From assembly GCA_018857735.1 (NCBI GenBank), contig JABMCL010000152.1, positions 913,501-977,500 of the forward strand: a stretch of 64,000 nucleotides of DNA, written 5' to 3'. A program made the position numbers and the translations under genes. Shown one piece after another: positions 23,298-37,743 of the stretch. Each line of letters opens with the position of its first letter. Within the stretch, counting starts at the first letter, position 1. The stretch is from Alviniconcha marisindica (lineage: Eukaryota > Mollusca > Gastropoda > Provannidae). The notes beneath the pieces are model-generated. The model did no database searches. It was not told the DNA's origin and saw nothing but the letters and a program-made list of their open reading frames with translations.

Positions 23298-26200
23298 TTT
23301 TTTAAAATAAATAAATAAATAAATGAAAATAATCACCCCCTCCCCCAAATAAACATTTTTTTTTTAAATATAAAGCGCTGGTGCAGAATCAACACTCAAG
23401 GGAGTTAAGTAATAATAATAATAAATAATAGTTCTTATAAACCGCTGTTCTCTAACCAGAATTAAACTCACTGGGCTCGAAAGACGTCACACAAGCACAA
23501 CAACAAAGACCTGAGTCGCCTTCGGTAACTCTCACCTGGCAGGCGTGTAAATACAAGGTACATATATAGTACGTAAACTCCAGCAGAGGTACAGTGTATT
23601 TACACGCATGCCAACGAAAGAAGAAGGAGATGTATGTAACTTATTTTGGGAAAAGCCGAGGAGAGTCGCCAGACCTGTTCAACTGAATCCATATAGCACA
23701 CATCCGCAGCTGTGTAGAGGTCTTTTTGATCGGCAAAACAGAAGACAACCATGTACTGATGTAGTTACTGTCTGTATCTTAACTTCTTTCGAGGTACCAG
23801 CTTTATATCAACTTTTAGATCCACCAGAAAATTTGACTGACGCCGAGTATTACTATTAGTTTTCAAGATTAGTTGATCTGTGTATAATTCAGATTGTTCA
23901 TATTTTGAAGTTTCCATATCGTGTTAAAGGATATTTCGATAGTGTAGGGTCACATGATCAGGATTATGAAGAATTCTAGTCAAATGTGAAGATATTTCAG
24001 TGGACTTCTAGATCGATTTCCTCAAATCTTAAGCCTTTAAAAGTCATCACAAGATAATTACTCTGTTTCATCACTAAAGTCTCGACATGTTGAAAAGAGG
24101 AATCTCACAAAACTGAATAATTCTTCTTCTTCACCATTGTGTAATAGTAACGAGAAAACAAATATTTACATTTTGATCTCCTCAACATCAATACAAACAT
24201 CTCTTTCGGAGCTGTCTTCAACAGAGTGGACTTGTCTTCAACAGAGTGGACCTTATGTTCTGCGTCCGCGGTATCCCACGCGGGGCCGATGTAAGGAGAA
24301 ATCTTTTCGCGGCCCTGAAAAAGTGTGATTCGTATTGTGTTGAAAAAGTGATCCTCATTCATAATCATTGTCGCACCATTTTCCTTTCTCATCAGGTATA
24401 AATGGTACCGGAACGGTGTCGAGGTTCAATCATCCACCGGCCAAGGGATATCGTTGGACGCAAAGACTGGCGTGTTGATAATCAAACCTTTCACAGTAAA
24501 AAGGGAGGGGGTCTTCCAATGCCGCGCCAAGAACACCTTCCCCGAACGGGTGCAGCCTGCCGCCGTCTCCCCCAAGATCGAAGCGCGAGTCGCTCGTGAG
24601 TACTGGATCATCGCATTAACAGAACTAGCATTCTCAAAACTTGCGTTGTTCAAGAGATAGAGGAGGTCGAGTTCAATTCAGTTCAATTTAAGGTGGTATT
24701 GTCCGGAAAAGCCCATATGCGGTAGACCCAGTCTTTCAGAAGTTTCCCAACGTTGCCTTTGACAGTTGCAGTGTTTGTCTGGTTCCAAGGAAGATCATCG
24801 AGTGCTTTCCATTTCCACGCCTCTCTCCTCCATGTGATCGATGGTGTGTTGACCTTGGCTTTGTGCCTGCAGGTAGTGTCTCAATCTCCTCAACTGTGAT
24901 GGTTGCTTTGCCCGCAGATCTGTCTGCTCGGTCGTTCCCCGTAAGTCCGGCATGTCCAGGGCAGTACATCCACAGGAGTTTACGAAAGCTGATGTCGAAC
25001 ATTGACACATCCCAATCTGGGCTTCCCATTCCACTTTTCTTTTTTTACGTAGCAAGCTCGTTGATTATCAAGCCGAAGAGGTCGAAATAACAATCAGAAT
25101 CAGTGTTCTTTTTCATTCCTTCTTTCTTCTCAAAATGCTGTCTTGATTTTATATTTCTAATTCCAGTCAAAGTTTCGTGAGCAACGAGCAACAGGACCGG
25201 ACGCACCTCACCGAAACGTGTCCTTGCTCTCCCGTTTTGGACGCACCGCTCTTTTCAGTATCGGGCACCAGCATGTTTTCAGATGGGCTATAGTTCCTTT
25301 GAAGTGCCGGGACACATTCAGGTTTAGTTTTAAACTAATTTAGAGAGTGCTATCATGCATCAGAAAAGGACACAGGTATGGAAAGACGAACAATTTCTTT
25401 GGCGTTTGCATTGTTCTGTCCATCCATGAGCGGTTTCAATATTTATTCATTTACACCTACGGATTTAATCGCACACTGAGCGCACTCGCTCTTTTCTCTT
25501 ACAATCCGATTGACTGATTGATTCATCGATTGGCTCTTTAGCTGGTTGGGTGTATGGTTGGTAGATTAATTAATTCAAGAGTAACACTTATGGAGGTTTC
25601 CGAGCTGCCAATCACCCGAGCAATTTCAGCCAATAACAATGTCACAAATAATTTTCTGCGCGAAAAGCCTGAAGAGGGCATAGCAGCCATGTGTGGCCCA
25701 CAAGTTAAACAGGGGTGTGTGTGGGAACTCTGGAAGTATGAAATCCGGCAAATCGAGGAGGCACCCAAATGACGGAAGAAATGTGTAAACAACAAGACCC
25801 CATAAACCTGACCAGCTCAAGGAAGAGGAACGAGGCAAGGCTATGGATTGTATTACTCAACAGTTATTTCCTCTTCTTTTTTTCTTTTCTTTTTTGTTGG
25901 TGGTCAAGATACAGTTTCATTTTTATTCGAATCCATACCGAAACGTTTTGCAAAAATAAACCCGAAAACACATGTGTCCTCAGCTGAGTGCTTAATGACT
26001 GACCCCCCTCCCCCCACCCCCCCGTCCCCCAGACTGGGCGTAAAACACCAACTTACTTACCCCCCGTCCCCCTCCTTCCAAATCTTAATCATTTTTCTTC
26101 TATGTCCGTTAGCCTAGTTTCTTTTTACCGCGCGTCTTTGACAACGTGAGCCTGAATGTATGGATACTGCTTAGTGAGCATTGCCCAAGTCCGCGGTCAT

Positions 26201-26468
26201 CGTGATCATTAATTAATCTGCCACATAGGAATTGGGGACTGGCCGAGACGGCGGACGTTCCACACGTCCAAAACGCTCGAGGAAGGCAGCTACGGTTTTA
26301 TGAGCTGTGCCGACCACCTACCCGAGCACGTCGGCATAACACAGTTTAAGTGGTTTTATCGGCTCCTGTATAAGCAGTATCCTGTCACACCGGACGAGAG
26401 GATCTTCATTGATAACAACGGTAAGGACTTGTTGTATATGACATGTATTTGAAATGTGTGTGGAGCGG

Positions 26469-26550
<82 letters not shown>

Positions 26551-27169
26551 CGCGCGCGCGCGCGCGCAGGTTGTGCATGTACCTGTTTGTGTGTTCTCTC
26601 ATTTATGAATGAACTAAACAAATTTGACACAGTGTAATGTTACCTGCACCTTTCAGTGGGTACAATGGACGCAGACTTTAAGGACTCTTCTGTTGAGAAC
26701 CTAGAGCTGACAAACGTTCTCCGTTTAAAGCCTGGAGTAGGTTGTAATATAGGCATGCAGGCTTCGCCACTACCGGGCATTCCTTCTTTGTCCTAATTTC
26801 TACCCCCCGGTCCATTCACCTTCATTTTTGTTTCGTAATCCTCCCACTGCTTTTCAACTGTGTTAATTTTGGCTAAGCGGTGTAAGCAGGTTTCCGTACT
26901 GAGTGACCATGGAATATAAATAGGCTCCCAAACATGCGGAAGTGTGAATTGTGATAGTAACTCAGGGATTGTGTTCAGGATTTTAAAAGATTTTTTTCCG
27001 AATCCGCTGAATCCACACAGCACATATTTTGAGAGGGCTTTCTTCGTGGGAACTATGATACAGCTTCCGGTTGTGGTTTGGTGAAATTGAGGTGTGCTTG
27101 TTTTTGAATGTTTTTGTGACCTGCATTCGTTGTTGCGTGTCCATGCGCGCGCGCGCGCGCACGCGCGCG

Positions 27170-27239
<70 letters not shown>

Positions 27240-30200
27240 AACCGCTATTATTGTTATTATTATTATTATTATTATTGGGTCGAGAAACGGTGCAGTTTGC
27301 GGTGAAGCACGTCTGAATGCGCAAGTTTGCAGAACGAAAAGCGAGCAACACTTAAATTGTTTTGAGTCGGAAGAATGGACGTAGCACACAATAAACGACT
27401 ACAGAAAGAAGCCCACGTTCTTACATAAGCAATGCTTAACGTCCACATAAACCATAACGCTTATTAGGGACGGGGAGAAGGGGGGTATGGGGGTGGGGGA
27501 GAGGGAGATTATATACCAATCGTTACACTGTCACCACCAGAATGACTTCTGCATTAAGGTGGGCAGCGATGAGAGCCATTTTAATGTTTCATAATTGTGA
27601 GGGACAAAGTCACAAGACAGTGTCCACAGACCACAACTTTTGAAGAGAAAGGAGAGCCGAAGCAGATTCGAACCGAAGTCCCTCTGCTTACCAGCCTAAC
27701 GCCTTACCGCTAGGCCTCACCGGCTCACAGTTCTTACATGATGATGATGAAGTGATGCTTTATGTCCTCAGATGTCAGTTGACATATTAGGGACAAGTTG
27801 TGACCAATGCCGAAGCACGGTGCAATAAATCTTTACGTCCACGGAAACCAGAAGGCTCGTTAGGACGGACAGTTCAGGACGTCCACCTCGACTCTCACAC
27901 AGCTCCTGAACCATGACAGTTCTTACACTGATTGATGATCTCTTATACAGCGCTGTTCTCTGCTCTCTTATGCAGACTCACTGCTCTCGCATGTGGTTCT
28001 ACATGAGTGACTAGCTTTTTATAGCGCGTTTTTTGAATATCCACCGAAGTGGTGTACTTGCAGCGCTGGCATGGCTGGTGCCACATGAAACTGCAGCCGT
28101 CTCGGCGCAAGTTCTGTATATACCATACAACCATGCACCATGTCACCTCATGCAAAGCCACATACGTAAGGTGTACGCGTGTTTAGCTGTAGCCTGCCAC
28201 CTGTACTTTTGGCAGAATGACCGGGATCTTTTACGTGCTACTGGGGTAACACGGGGGTAGAACGGATACCGAAATCAGTCAGCACAGAAAGTCGACACTG
28301 GAGAAGAAAATTCTCCCGCCGCTCCTGCGGGGATTCGAACTCGCGACCTTTCAATCACGAGTCCGGCGCTCTAACCACTGAGCTATCCCCTACACGTCTG
28401 TCGCACATCCGTTTCAACCCTCATGGTTGACGGCATAAAAACAAATGCCCATTTCCATCTCCAGTCGCCCCCTCCCCCTCCAGAACAAACCCTCGCATGG
28501 CTAATTGTTTTGGAAATGCTATGAATGAATGGAATAAATAGCCTGAAGAGGAAAAGCCTGAAGAGTGCATAGCCGCCAAGTTAAACAGCGGTGCATGTAA
28601 GAAACGTTGGAAGTATGGAATCCGGCAAGTCGAGAAGGCACCCAATAACGGAAATCTGTTCAAAAACAAAAAGGGGGACCCCCCCCCCCCCCGGGGGACC
28701 CACCCCTCCCCCTCCCACAAGAAATAAACGAAGAACGACCCCGGTGATCATTTCAAGGGAGAGAAGCGAGGCGAGACTATGGATTGTGTTACTCAACGGT
28801 TATTCTTACTTATTTGGGCCTTTTTCTTTTCTTTTTTCTCTCTCATCTTTTTCCTTCTTCTTCTTTTCATTCTGTGTAATGTGTGATCCGGCAGTCACCT
28901 CATCTTTGAAGTAAGACTCTTCGTCTATGTTTACTGTTACGGAACAAAACAACAACAAAAACGAAAACACACGAGACACAGCTGGTAGAAGTCAATCTGC
29001 ATATACTTGTAACTGTGAGTGTGTATCTCTCTCTCTTGTCACAACCTGTGCCTCTTCGCGGCAACAGAGTTAAGCCAGCCTACGGACCAGCCTCTGTACT
29101 GCACGAATGCTCGTGCAGATGGGGATGAATGAGTAAATGGAAAACGGCTCGTAAAAACTTCCACACAAACACTTGCGTGTTCACACCACCAGATGTAAAC
29201 AGTACATTCTACATAAATTATGTACAGGCTGTCACAAGCTAGGGTTACCAAAGACATTCATACCAATAAAGTACCCCCACCCCCCCGTAAACTATCAATG
29301 AGGCACCAGATGCAAACAGTACATTCTACATAAATTATGTAGAGGCTGTCACAAGCTAGGGCTACCAAAGACATTCATACTAATAAAGTATCCCCCCCCG
29401 TGGTGGGTGGTTGAGGTCATTGTTGGAAGTACCACATAGTCAGGGGCACAACCACTGACCATAGACACCATCCCCCCCCACACACAGGAAGACACAACAG
29501 CACACACCACCCCACACCACACACAACACACACACACACACACAAAAGCACGAAGAAACCCCCCTCTGAATATGAATAATTAGAGCTTTGCTTGCTCGTG
29601 TTCCTTTTGTTTCAGGCACCGTTCATTTCGCGTATGTGCTTCGCTCCGATCAACGGACGGGTGCGGAATACTACTGCGCTTTGTCCAACGTTGCTTGGGG
29701 GGGAATCACGAACTCAAGGAGGAAAACTAATATTATTATAACTGAAAAAAATCCGGGTAAAGCTTTTTTTCATCCACTTTACGCGCAGTGTTATACTGCA
29801 GACGCAGAAATTAAGGTGGCTTCTGATGAGAACACGGAGCTGTCAAAGGTTATCTCTTTAAAGCCTGGAGTAGGTCAGAATACATAGCCACGCATGCTTC
29901 GGCTGCTGGCAGGAATTGCTTCCCTTCTAGTTTCTACCCCCCAGGTCAGTTCAGCTCCTTTCGTTCCAAAGCCTCTCTCCACATTTTCCTGAGCAAAATT
30001 TGTATATATATTCGTAACAGTACATTACAAGAGAACAATTTGGCCGTGGAACAAGTAAAAATTGCTAGTACAATTAGTACAGTCCGATCACAATCCATTG
30101 ATGGATTCTTGTGTTGGAAGGCCACGGAATATAAATAGGCCTCACAACACAAGCAACCAGAGAAATATACTGCTGATCGTGTGTATCACGACAGCGAATT

Positions 30201-32169
30201 TGACTTTTACTTGTTTTAATTTTGTAAAGAATATGTCGTGAAGAATTTGTCTGAAGATAGTTATTGTTGTCAGTTGTAAATAAGCGAAATGTAAATATGA
30301 CTGTTTTGCAGCCAGAACTGTGAGCCAGCTTTCTACTTATGATTGGATGACTTGAGTTTAGAACTGGCACAGGTGAATTTTTAAAGTATGATTCGTCCTG
30401 AGGTGACCCTGTGCGGCTGACAGGATTCTGAAAAAACACTTAGAAGACGCGCATCACTCTTTGCCATTCTTTTTTTAACACAGTTGTCCCACCTTGGGAA
30501 ATTTGGGTTGCTACCGCATATTCGCACTACCCAGCTTGATTATCCAGTCTCTGCAATCTCTACTTCGTTGGCACAAACCTTACCTTTGTGATTTTCTTCG
30601 TCACTGACAAAATGTAACGTCTTAAATTTTGTATGACGGTAGTCACGTTTTAATCGACACCCATCATAAAACTAGCTAGCCGGTGGAATATTTACACATT
30701 TGGCATTAAAACTTATAGTTGTCACTTTCTTAGTCACTGACAAGGAGGCAAGGAGGAGATATAACACGAACTGCCCCTTGTAGTTGCAATTTGTTTTCAA
30801 CTCTTTAGTCACCCAGTGCCCACTCATTCTCCCCATCACCGGATCTCTTTTACCACAGTCCCTGCCGCACTCCTCTCCTCACAGTTCCCTCCTGTCGTTC
30901 CCTTTCCCCTCCCTTTCTCCATCATCTTGGCTAAGCACAACATACAAGTGGGCATTGACATTAATGGACGCGTGTCTTAAATCTCCTGTAAAACCTTGTT
31001 TGATCGGCGGGTTTGAAAGTTTAAGTGTAACATGGAAACAAGCAGTGTGAAACTTTTTGTCGTGTGGGTTTCCATTTCAGTTCCAGAGTCAGTTCCTGTG
31101 CTGCGGTTTTCCACCCAGAGTTTGGGACCAGAGGCGCGAACCTTCAAACGCAATTCCGTCGCTCGTCTCGAGTGCTTCTTCAGTGGATAGTGAGTGGTTT
31201 AACTGTTCAGTGGATAGTGAGTGGTTTAACTGTTCAGTGGGCAGTGAGTGGTTTAATTGTTCAGTGGGCAGTGAGTGGTTTAATTGTTCAGTGGGCAGTG
31301 AGTGGCTTAATTGTTCAGTGGGCAGTGAGTGGCTTAATTGTTCAGTGGGCAGATTGGTTTAATTGTTCAGTGGATAGTGAGTGGCTTAACTGTTCAGTGG
31401 ATAGTGAGTAGTTTAATTGTTCAGTGGATAGTGAGTGGTTTAACTGTTCAGTGGGCAGTGAGTGGCTTACTTGTTCAGTGGGCAGATTGGTTTAATTGTT
31501 CAGTGGATAGTGAGTGGCTTAACTGTTCAGTGGATAGTGAGTAGTTTAATTGTTCAGTGGATAGTGAGTGGTTTAACTGTTCAGTGGGCAGTGAGTGGCT
31601 TAATTGTTCAGTGGATAGTGAGTGGTTTAATTGTTTAATGGACAATGAATGGTTTTCTTGTTTTGTGGATAGTGAATGGTTTAATTGTTCAGTGGATAGT
31701 GAGTGGTTTCATTCTTCAGTGGACAATTATTCAGCGGAAAATTGTGTGGTTTAATTTCTCAGTGGATAGTGAGTGGTTTAATTGTTCAGTGAATAGTGAG
31801 TGGTTTCATTCTTCAGTGGACAGTGAGTGGTTTCAATCTTCAGTGGATTGTGATTTAATTGTTTAGTGTTCGCCAGCTGGCGTACCTCAGCTAAAACCCT
31901 GTGGCTTCACCCAGTGTTGGGTCAAGAGGTAACGTATGCAACCGTTTCCTCACTCTTGCGCACACCGTCGTACATACAAAACTGCAGTTGCACTCTGGCT
32001 CCAGGCATTTCTTGCAGTCATGGGTTTTATAATGTGATTATTACCGTGGCTGAATGCAGTCCTATCATGGGACTCTTAAAGGAACCAGCCTTCTCGAAGC
32101 ATATCTATTACAATGCACATAGTTTTGTCCAAGAAGGCTGGCCTCCTTGTCCAACAGGTAGAAAAGATC

Positions 32170-32239
<70 letters not shown>

Positions 32240-32292
32240 AAAAAGGGAAAAAAGGATTTATTTACATCCAGCCCTCGCCCAAACAAGGGACT

Positions 32293-32364
<72 letters not shown>

Positions 32365-35300
32365 AGCAGCAGCAGCAAAAATTGAAAAGCCAAAGAAGGA
32401 AAAGAAAAAAGAAGAAGAAAGAAAGAAAGAAAGAAAGAACGGAAGGAAAACATGAATTAGGATGTGATGTTGTTTCAGCGTAAACAGTAATAGCAAAAAG
32501 GACAAGGTGCCCACCATCACATGGCAGGACAGCGAAGGTAAAAAGATCACCAATGTTAAAGGACGCTACAGCATCGAAAGCTATGGGCGACTGTTGAAGA
32601 TCGAGAATTTGGTGGAGACGGATGCAAAGTCCTACACCTGTACCGGTGTTAACAAGCTTGGTAGAGCGGAAGGAACCATATCTATCAACATCACATGTTC
32701 GTTGGATTTTCTTTCGTCATTCTTTTTGTTTATTTGTTTTTGGCATGCACATCAAAGTGGGGTTTTATTCGGAAAGACACGCATCTGTCGTTTACTCATA
32801 CTCATACCTTTCACTCACACTGCTCTTCTTTGCCTGATCAGGTTATTTATGGCAATTTCATTATGACGCAAAGAATCCTCAAACAGAACAAAGAAGACCC
32901 CCCCCCCCCCCCCCTACGCACACACACACACAAAACGTTCACAGAACAATAACAAAAAACCCATACCCTTAAGCTACTAGTTGCATTTATAAATGCACAT
33001 ATTCATTAACTCCTACAGGATTATCATGCAGTATTTTGACTTTACTGTTTTTACATCACGCTAGAATTGAAAACAAAAACAAAAAACCATCCACTGATCC
33101 AGTTCATGCGTGAACTGCTGTATGTTTGATTTTTAGTTGTCGAAGTACTGTTCTGGACAGACTGATCTGTCTGTCTCTTCTGGACCCATCTATTTTCTTC
33201 TTGTAATGGTGTGGGGGTGGAGCGTAGAACAGCCCGGGACAGTGACCCAGGCAGCAGAGTCGGTCAAAATGGAGACCACAGCAGGCGAACGGCAGCAATC
33301 AGGTTTTATTCTACAGCAGCAGACAACTTTCTCAGCACACCCAAAATCCTCACGCGCACGCATAGATAAGAGAACTGCGCGGGCCGCAAGGAACACACGC
33401 TATCGTTACAATGAAATCGGCCCTCTGGACCACAAAATGGCTGACTATTGTGTTTCCTTGGCCCGCACAAATAGTTTCCTCAACAATAACTAAACTAATT
33501 AAAACATGAAAAACATCAAATGAAAGCTACAATTACAACCTTTTAAATCGTATAAACAAAATGTACACACATGACTTATTTGATTTACAACAAGAGTGGG
33601 AAGCGTGGCTTGCACCTGTCTCTAAGCAGATTCGTACAACTAAATCACAACTAACACAATGTACAAAATATAACTATCAATAAAACTTACATCAGAATAA
33701 AGAACACGCTCCCACGGTTAAAATGGTACATAACAATTACAATACAACGCTCTATAAGAGAAGCAAGACACACTCAAAGACTAGTACTAAAACAATCGGT
33801 GCGAACTTTCGCCTGGGGCGCGTTATTTTAGTCGCAGCAGCGCTGATAGTGATACCAAGTAGTCTATGAATACAACTTAGCTTCTACAGTACACAATACT
33901 CAATAAGTTAATTTCAACCCAAAATAAACACTAAACATGAAGTCAGCTAAGCAAAATACTATACGACAAAGCATTGATCGATACAGAATTACTTTAATCG
34001 AGTCAAAACAACGATTCACTACTATTCACTAGTAGGCCTACTCATAAACAGAGAACGCGCCATGCAGACGACGGCTATAAAAAGAATGGACCCAGAGAGG
34101 TATCGGCTATTGATTAAGCTCGATCCTCCGTCTAAATAAGATCTAAACAAACATTCTAAGATGCCAAATTATATTACACATGGCTTGGTGCATAAAAAGG
34201 ACTAGGTAAACAAAGAGTAGGTAAACAAACAAGCGGTCAAAATATTAAGGGAGTAAACAGATTTGAAAATGGCGCGCACCGGCGGCTATTGCCGGTCGGC
34301 TGTGAGAAGGCCATGTGGCGTTACGCAACAGGCAGGGCTTCAAAACAAAAGCGTCGTCTGCTCCGGTTCCCGGGTTACTAACAGTACAGTAATGAAATTG
34401 CATGGATCTGATAACCGGGACGGGATTATTGTAAAATCGTATAAAGAGCACTTGCTCACATTCTTCTTTAAAAACAATTAATTGTAAGAAAATATGTCTT
34501 TTGTAGTGACCAAAGATATGTAGATCAATCACTAGATGGTATCCAAACGACTGTCTGGGCATGATTCTGGGCACGTGGTACTACTGATTATATTTTAGCT
34601 GTTCACGTCTCATTTAGTGACCATGACTATATTTCAAGGTGACAGCGGTGTCAAACAGTTTTAACTGAAAACAACAACAACAACAACAATAAAAAGACAA
34701 AAACAAACAAACGTTCTTGTAAGTTAAAATTGTGCGACTGTTAATCACATCGACTATGCCACTGTTTTCCACTTTCGCATGTTTTCAAGAGAGGTAATTG
34801 AGTGTTTCCTGATTTGACAAATACTTTAACAGTGGCTAACAGTGACACTGTTTAGAGTAAGTAAGTAAGTTGGTGTTTTACGCCCAGTTAACCGGTACGG
34901 TTGTATCAGGGCGAGACTGTTTAGAGAGACCCTTCAAACTTTGCGTGGCCATAAGATTGCTTGGGGTCTACAGATTCACACCAAATGTGACAACCACGTG
35001 TGTCATAAACATAAATTGCAAATTCTGGTTTTTGGGATTCTAGTTCATTGTAGCTGAAGCACAGCATGGTTACTGAGTACATTAACACGATCATGCACAA
35101 TATGCTTTGTGTGACTTTGTATTTAAGGGAGATAATTGGCACTTTCTTTTCGGGCTTGCACTTCAGTGTGATTCACCAGAGCGTACCTGTTCTTGTTTTC
35201 TTTATTTTTGTGATTAACAGATTATAAGACCTGCGTTATTTTCTCCAGCTACTCCAATCTGGGTCAAGCCTCTGGTGACCACGACAGTTGTACAAGGCAA

Positions 35301-35772
35301 GAACGCGCTGTTCTACTGTAAGACCAAGTCTGCTGCTGGAGAGATCCCGCCCAGCGAACCCGTCTGGACGATTAATGGACTGCGTTTTGACGTCTACGGT
35401 CAGTTAGTTAACCTGTTCAGCCCTAGACTACAACGACTTCAGACTAAAAAAAAACCCAAAAAAACCCCTTTCAAACCCAGATGGTTCATGAACAGACACA
35501 GACTGGACCCGTCTTGCGGTCAATTCTTTAAACTGTTCAGCCCAGACTACATCATCTGCTACATCAGTCTTGATGATGATGATAATAATAATAGTTGAAG
35601 TTTATGCCGGGAAGGCGTGTAAAAGTGAAGGTCTGAAAGCTCTTCTAGCTAGAGCTCCTCCCCTTTAGATCTTTTTGTTTTTAAAAGGGAGGCGCTCTAG
35701 AAATCTGTATGTTGAAAGAATTTGTAAGCACTTAGGGCCAGTTCGAGCTGTGTGTGTGTGTGTGTGTGTGTG

Positions 35773-35849
<77 letters not shown>

Positions 35850-37660
35850 TGTGTGTGTATGTGTCTGTGCATTGATCCTTTGTTGTCAATAATATGTGTG
35901 TTCCAAGAATTTGTAAGTGGTGAGGACCACTACGGGCTAGGCTCTCTAAGTGGCCATTATCACTATTATCATTAAGGCCACACCTAACAGATAGGGTAGC
36001 AAGAGCCGAGATCCGAAGCGGAATGCAGCGCAGTAGCGCAGCGTCCTAACGAATCAGTGTTGCGAGCTAAAAATAACTAGGATTAAAAATAGATTACCCC
36101 TTTCCGGGTACAGGCTATCGACAAGAACGATTACCCCTTTCCGGATACAGGCTATCGACAAGAACGACCTGGAGTGACGTGTTCTTCAAGTGACACTCAG
36201 GGGAGGTTTGTTTTAGTTGTTGCTAATGTAAACAGCCGGACGTGACACCTGATCCTTAGATATGACGCAGCGCTTGTGCGACCTTGGTTTGTGACAATAC
36301 TCCCTTACGCTGCGCTGTGGAACTTAGATCCTTATGCTGTCCATCAAGCACCCAGTCTAAAGTCTAGGCCTAGGCCGCACGATGTGTGGTTCGATTTTGC
36401 CTTACGGTTGAAATCGCGGCATGTGTCATGTCCTCAGAGTTTTCGCCCGACGGCGGAAAATAACCGAGGGCCGAATGAACGTGGAAAGTACGTCGCAGAA
36501 TTTTACAGCATGTTCAATTTCGGCGAGTGGAAAGCACGTGGCGCAAACTGCATGCAGACCATTCAGCACACACTGGATTGCAAAACCTCGTGTGGCTTAG
36601 AATTTACCGCCAATGGATGACTGTTACAATCTCAGCCCAAAGCGGTGCTAGTTGAAGGAGATTCAGTATTGTTTGGCGCTTGGACTCGATGTTTTGCAAT
36701 CAGTGTATTGACACATGGCAATATAGTTATATTGTTGTTGTGTTATTATTATTGTTAAGGGGAGAAGGGGACTGAGGGAGTGCATGCGTATTCATTGCTG
36801 CATGTTTCAGATCCTAAGAAGTACACGTTCACGAGTAAGAAACAGATGCTGACGGTATTATCGGCCAAGAAGAGCAAGGATATAACCTGCTTCCAGTGCT
36901 ACGTTTCTAACAGTGTCGGCGAGGAGTTCGGCAACGGATGTCTCAACGTCATTTGTAAGTTTATAGTGATCTTGTTGACCTGCGCCTCTCATTCAATCGA
37001 CTTTTGAGACCCCCCAGATGATCCCCCGCCCCACAACGTCATCTGTGAGTGGGTATCTTCAGACACACACGCCTCCAAATTCCTCGCACCAAACTCTCCA
37101 CTGTTGGTTCCCGCGGCTTTTCTCTGTCTTCGGTGGCTCTACATGGAATGACCCTCCCTTTCCTCTCCGACAGAAACCCCCTCTAGACTCATTAAGTTAA
37201 ATCTCAACATATTTCTTTTCCCAAAACTAGCCATGTTCCGTGTTACTGTCTTCATCCGTCTCGTATTTGTTTGCTGCCCGTTTTAGGTTGTGTGTAAATT
37301 AAGCTGTGTATAGTAAGTATGCTCGTGTGTGCCGGTGCCTGTGTGCGTGTGTTTGTGTGCGTGTATGCGCTTAGAATAGTCTCTACGGCCAAGATTTTGC
37401 GCTTTATAAATACTTTACTTATTTATATCTTGTCGGCTTCTTGCATTTAGTTGGCTTGTAACCGTCAGCGGACTTGCTCCTAACCCCCCCCCCCCCACCC
37501 GCCTCCTCTACAGCACTGATAACGCGGGAGTCCCCGCTTTGGAGGACGGGGGATGGGGAGGGGGGCCGGGGGGGATGAAGGCTGGGTAAAACCTCTTGCA
37601 ACCCATTCCTGTCCTTTGGAGGCCATAGGATGGCCTTAGCATGGTGCGTTTCATGATTGT

Positions 37661-37705
<45 letters not shown>

Positions 37706-37712
37706 TGGTGTG

Positions 37713-37743
<31 letters not shown>

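Noticed and set aside
23608..23859. 83-codon plus ORF
   Set aside because: No recognised motif and it lies inside a gene B intron between LINE pieces and AT-rich DNA.
28300..28392. A tRNA gene on the minus strand
   Set aside because: Same reason: the S3 body follows directly and a second copy exists at 52945-53440.
31057..31754. Repeat protein SEWFNCSVDSEW-like encoded on the plus strand
   Set aside because: It is a shadow frame of the 27 bp minisatellite; the frame differs from gene B exon 6 and no start context or splice signal supports it.
36276..36620. 114-codon ORF as a gene
   Set aside because: No relative, no convincing splice sites, and it lies in a gene B intron beside short repeats.
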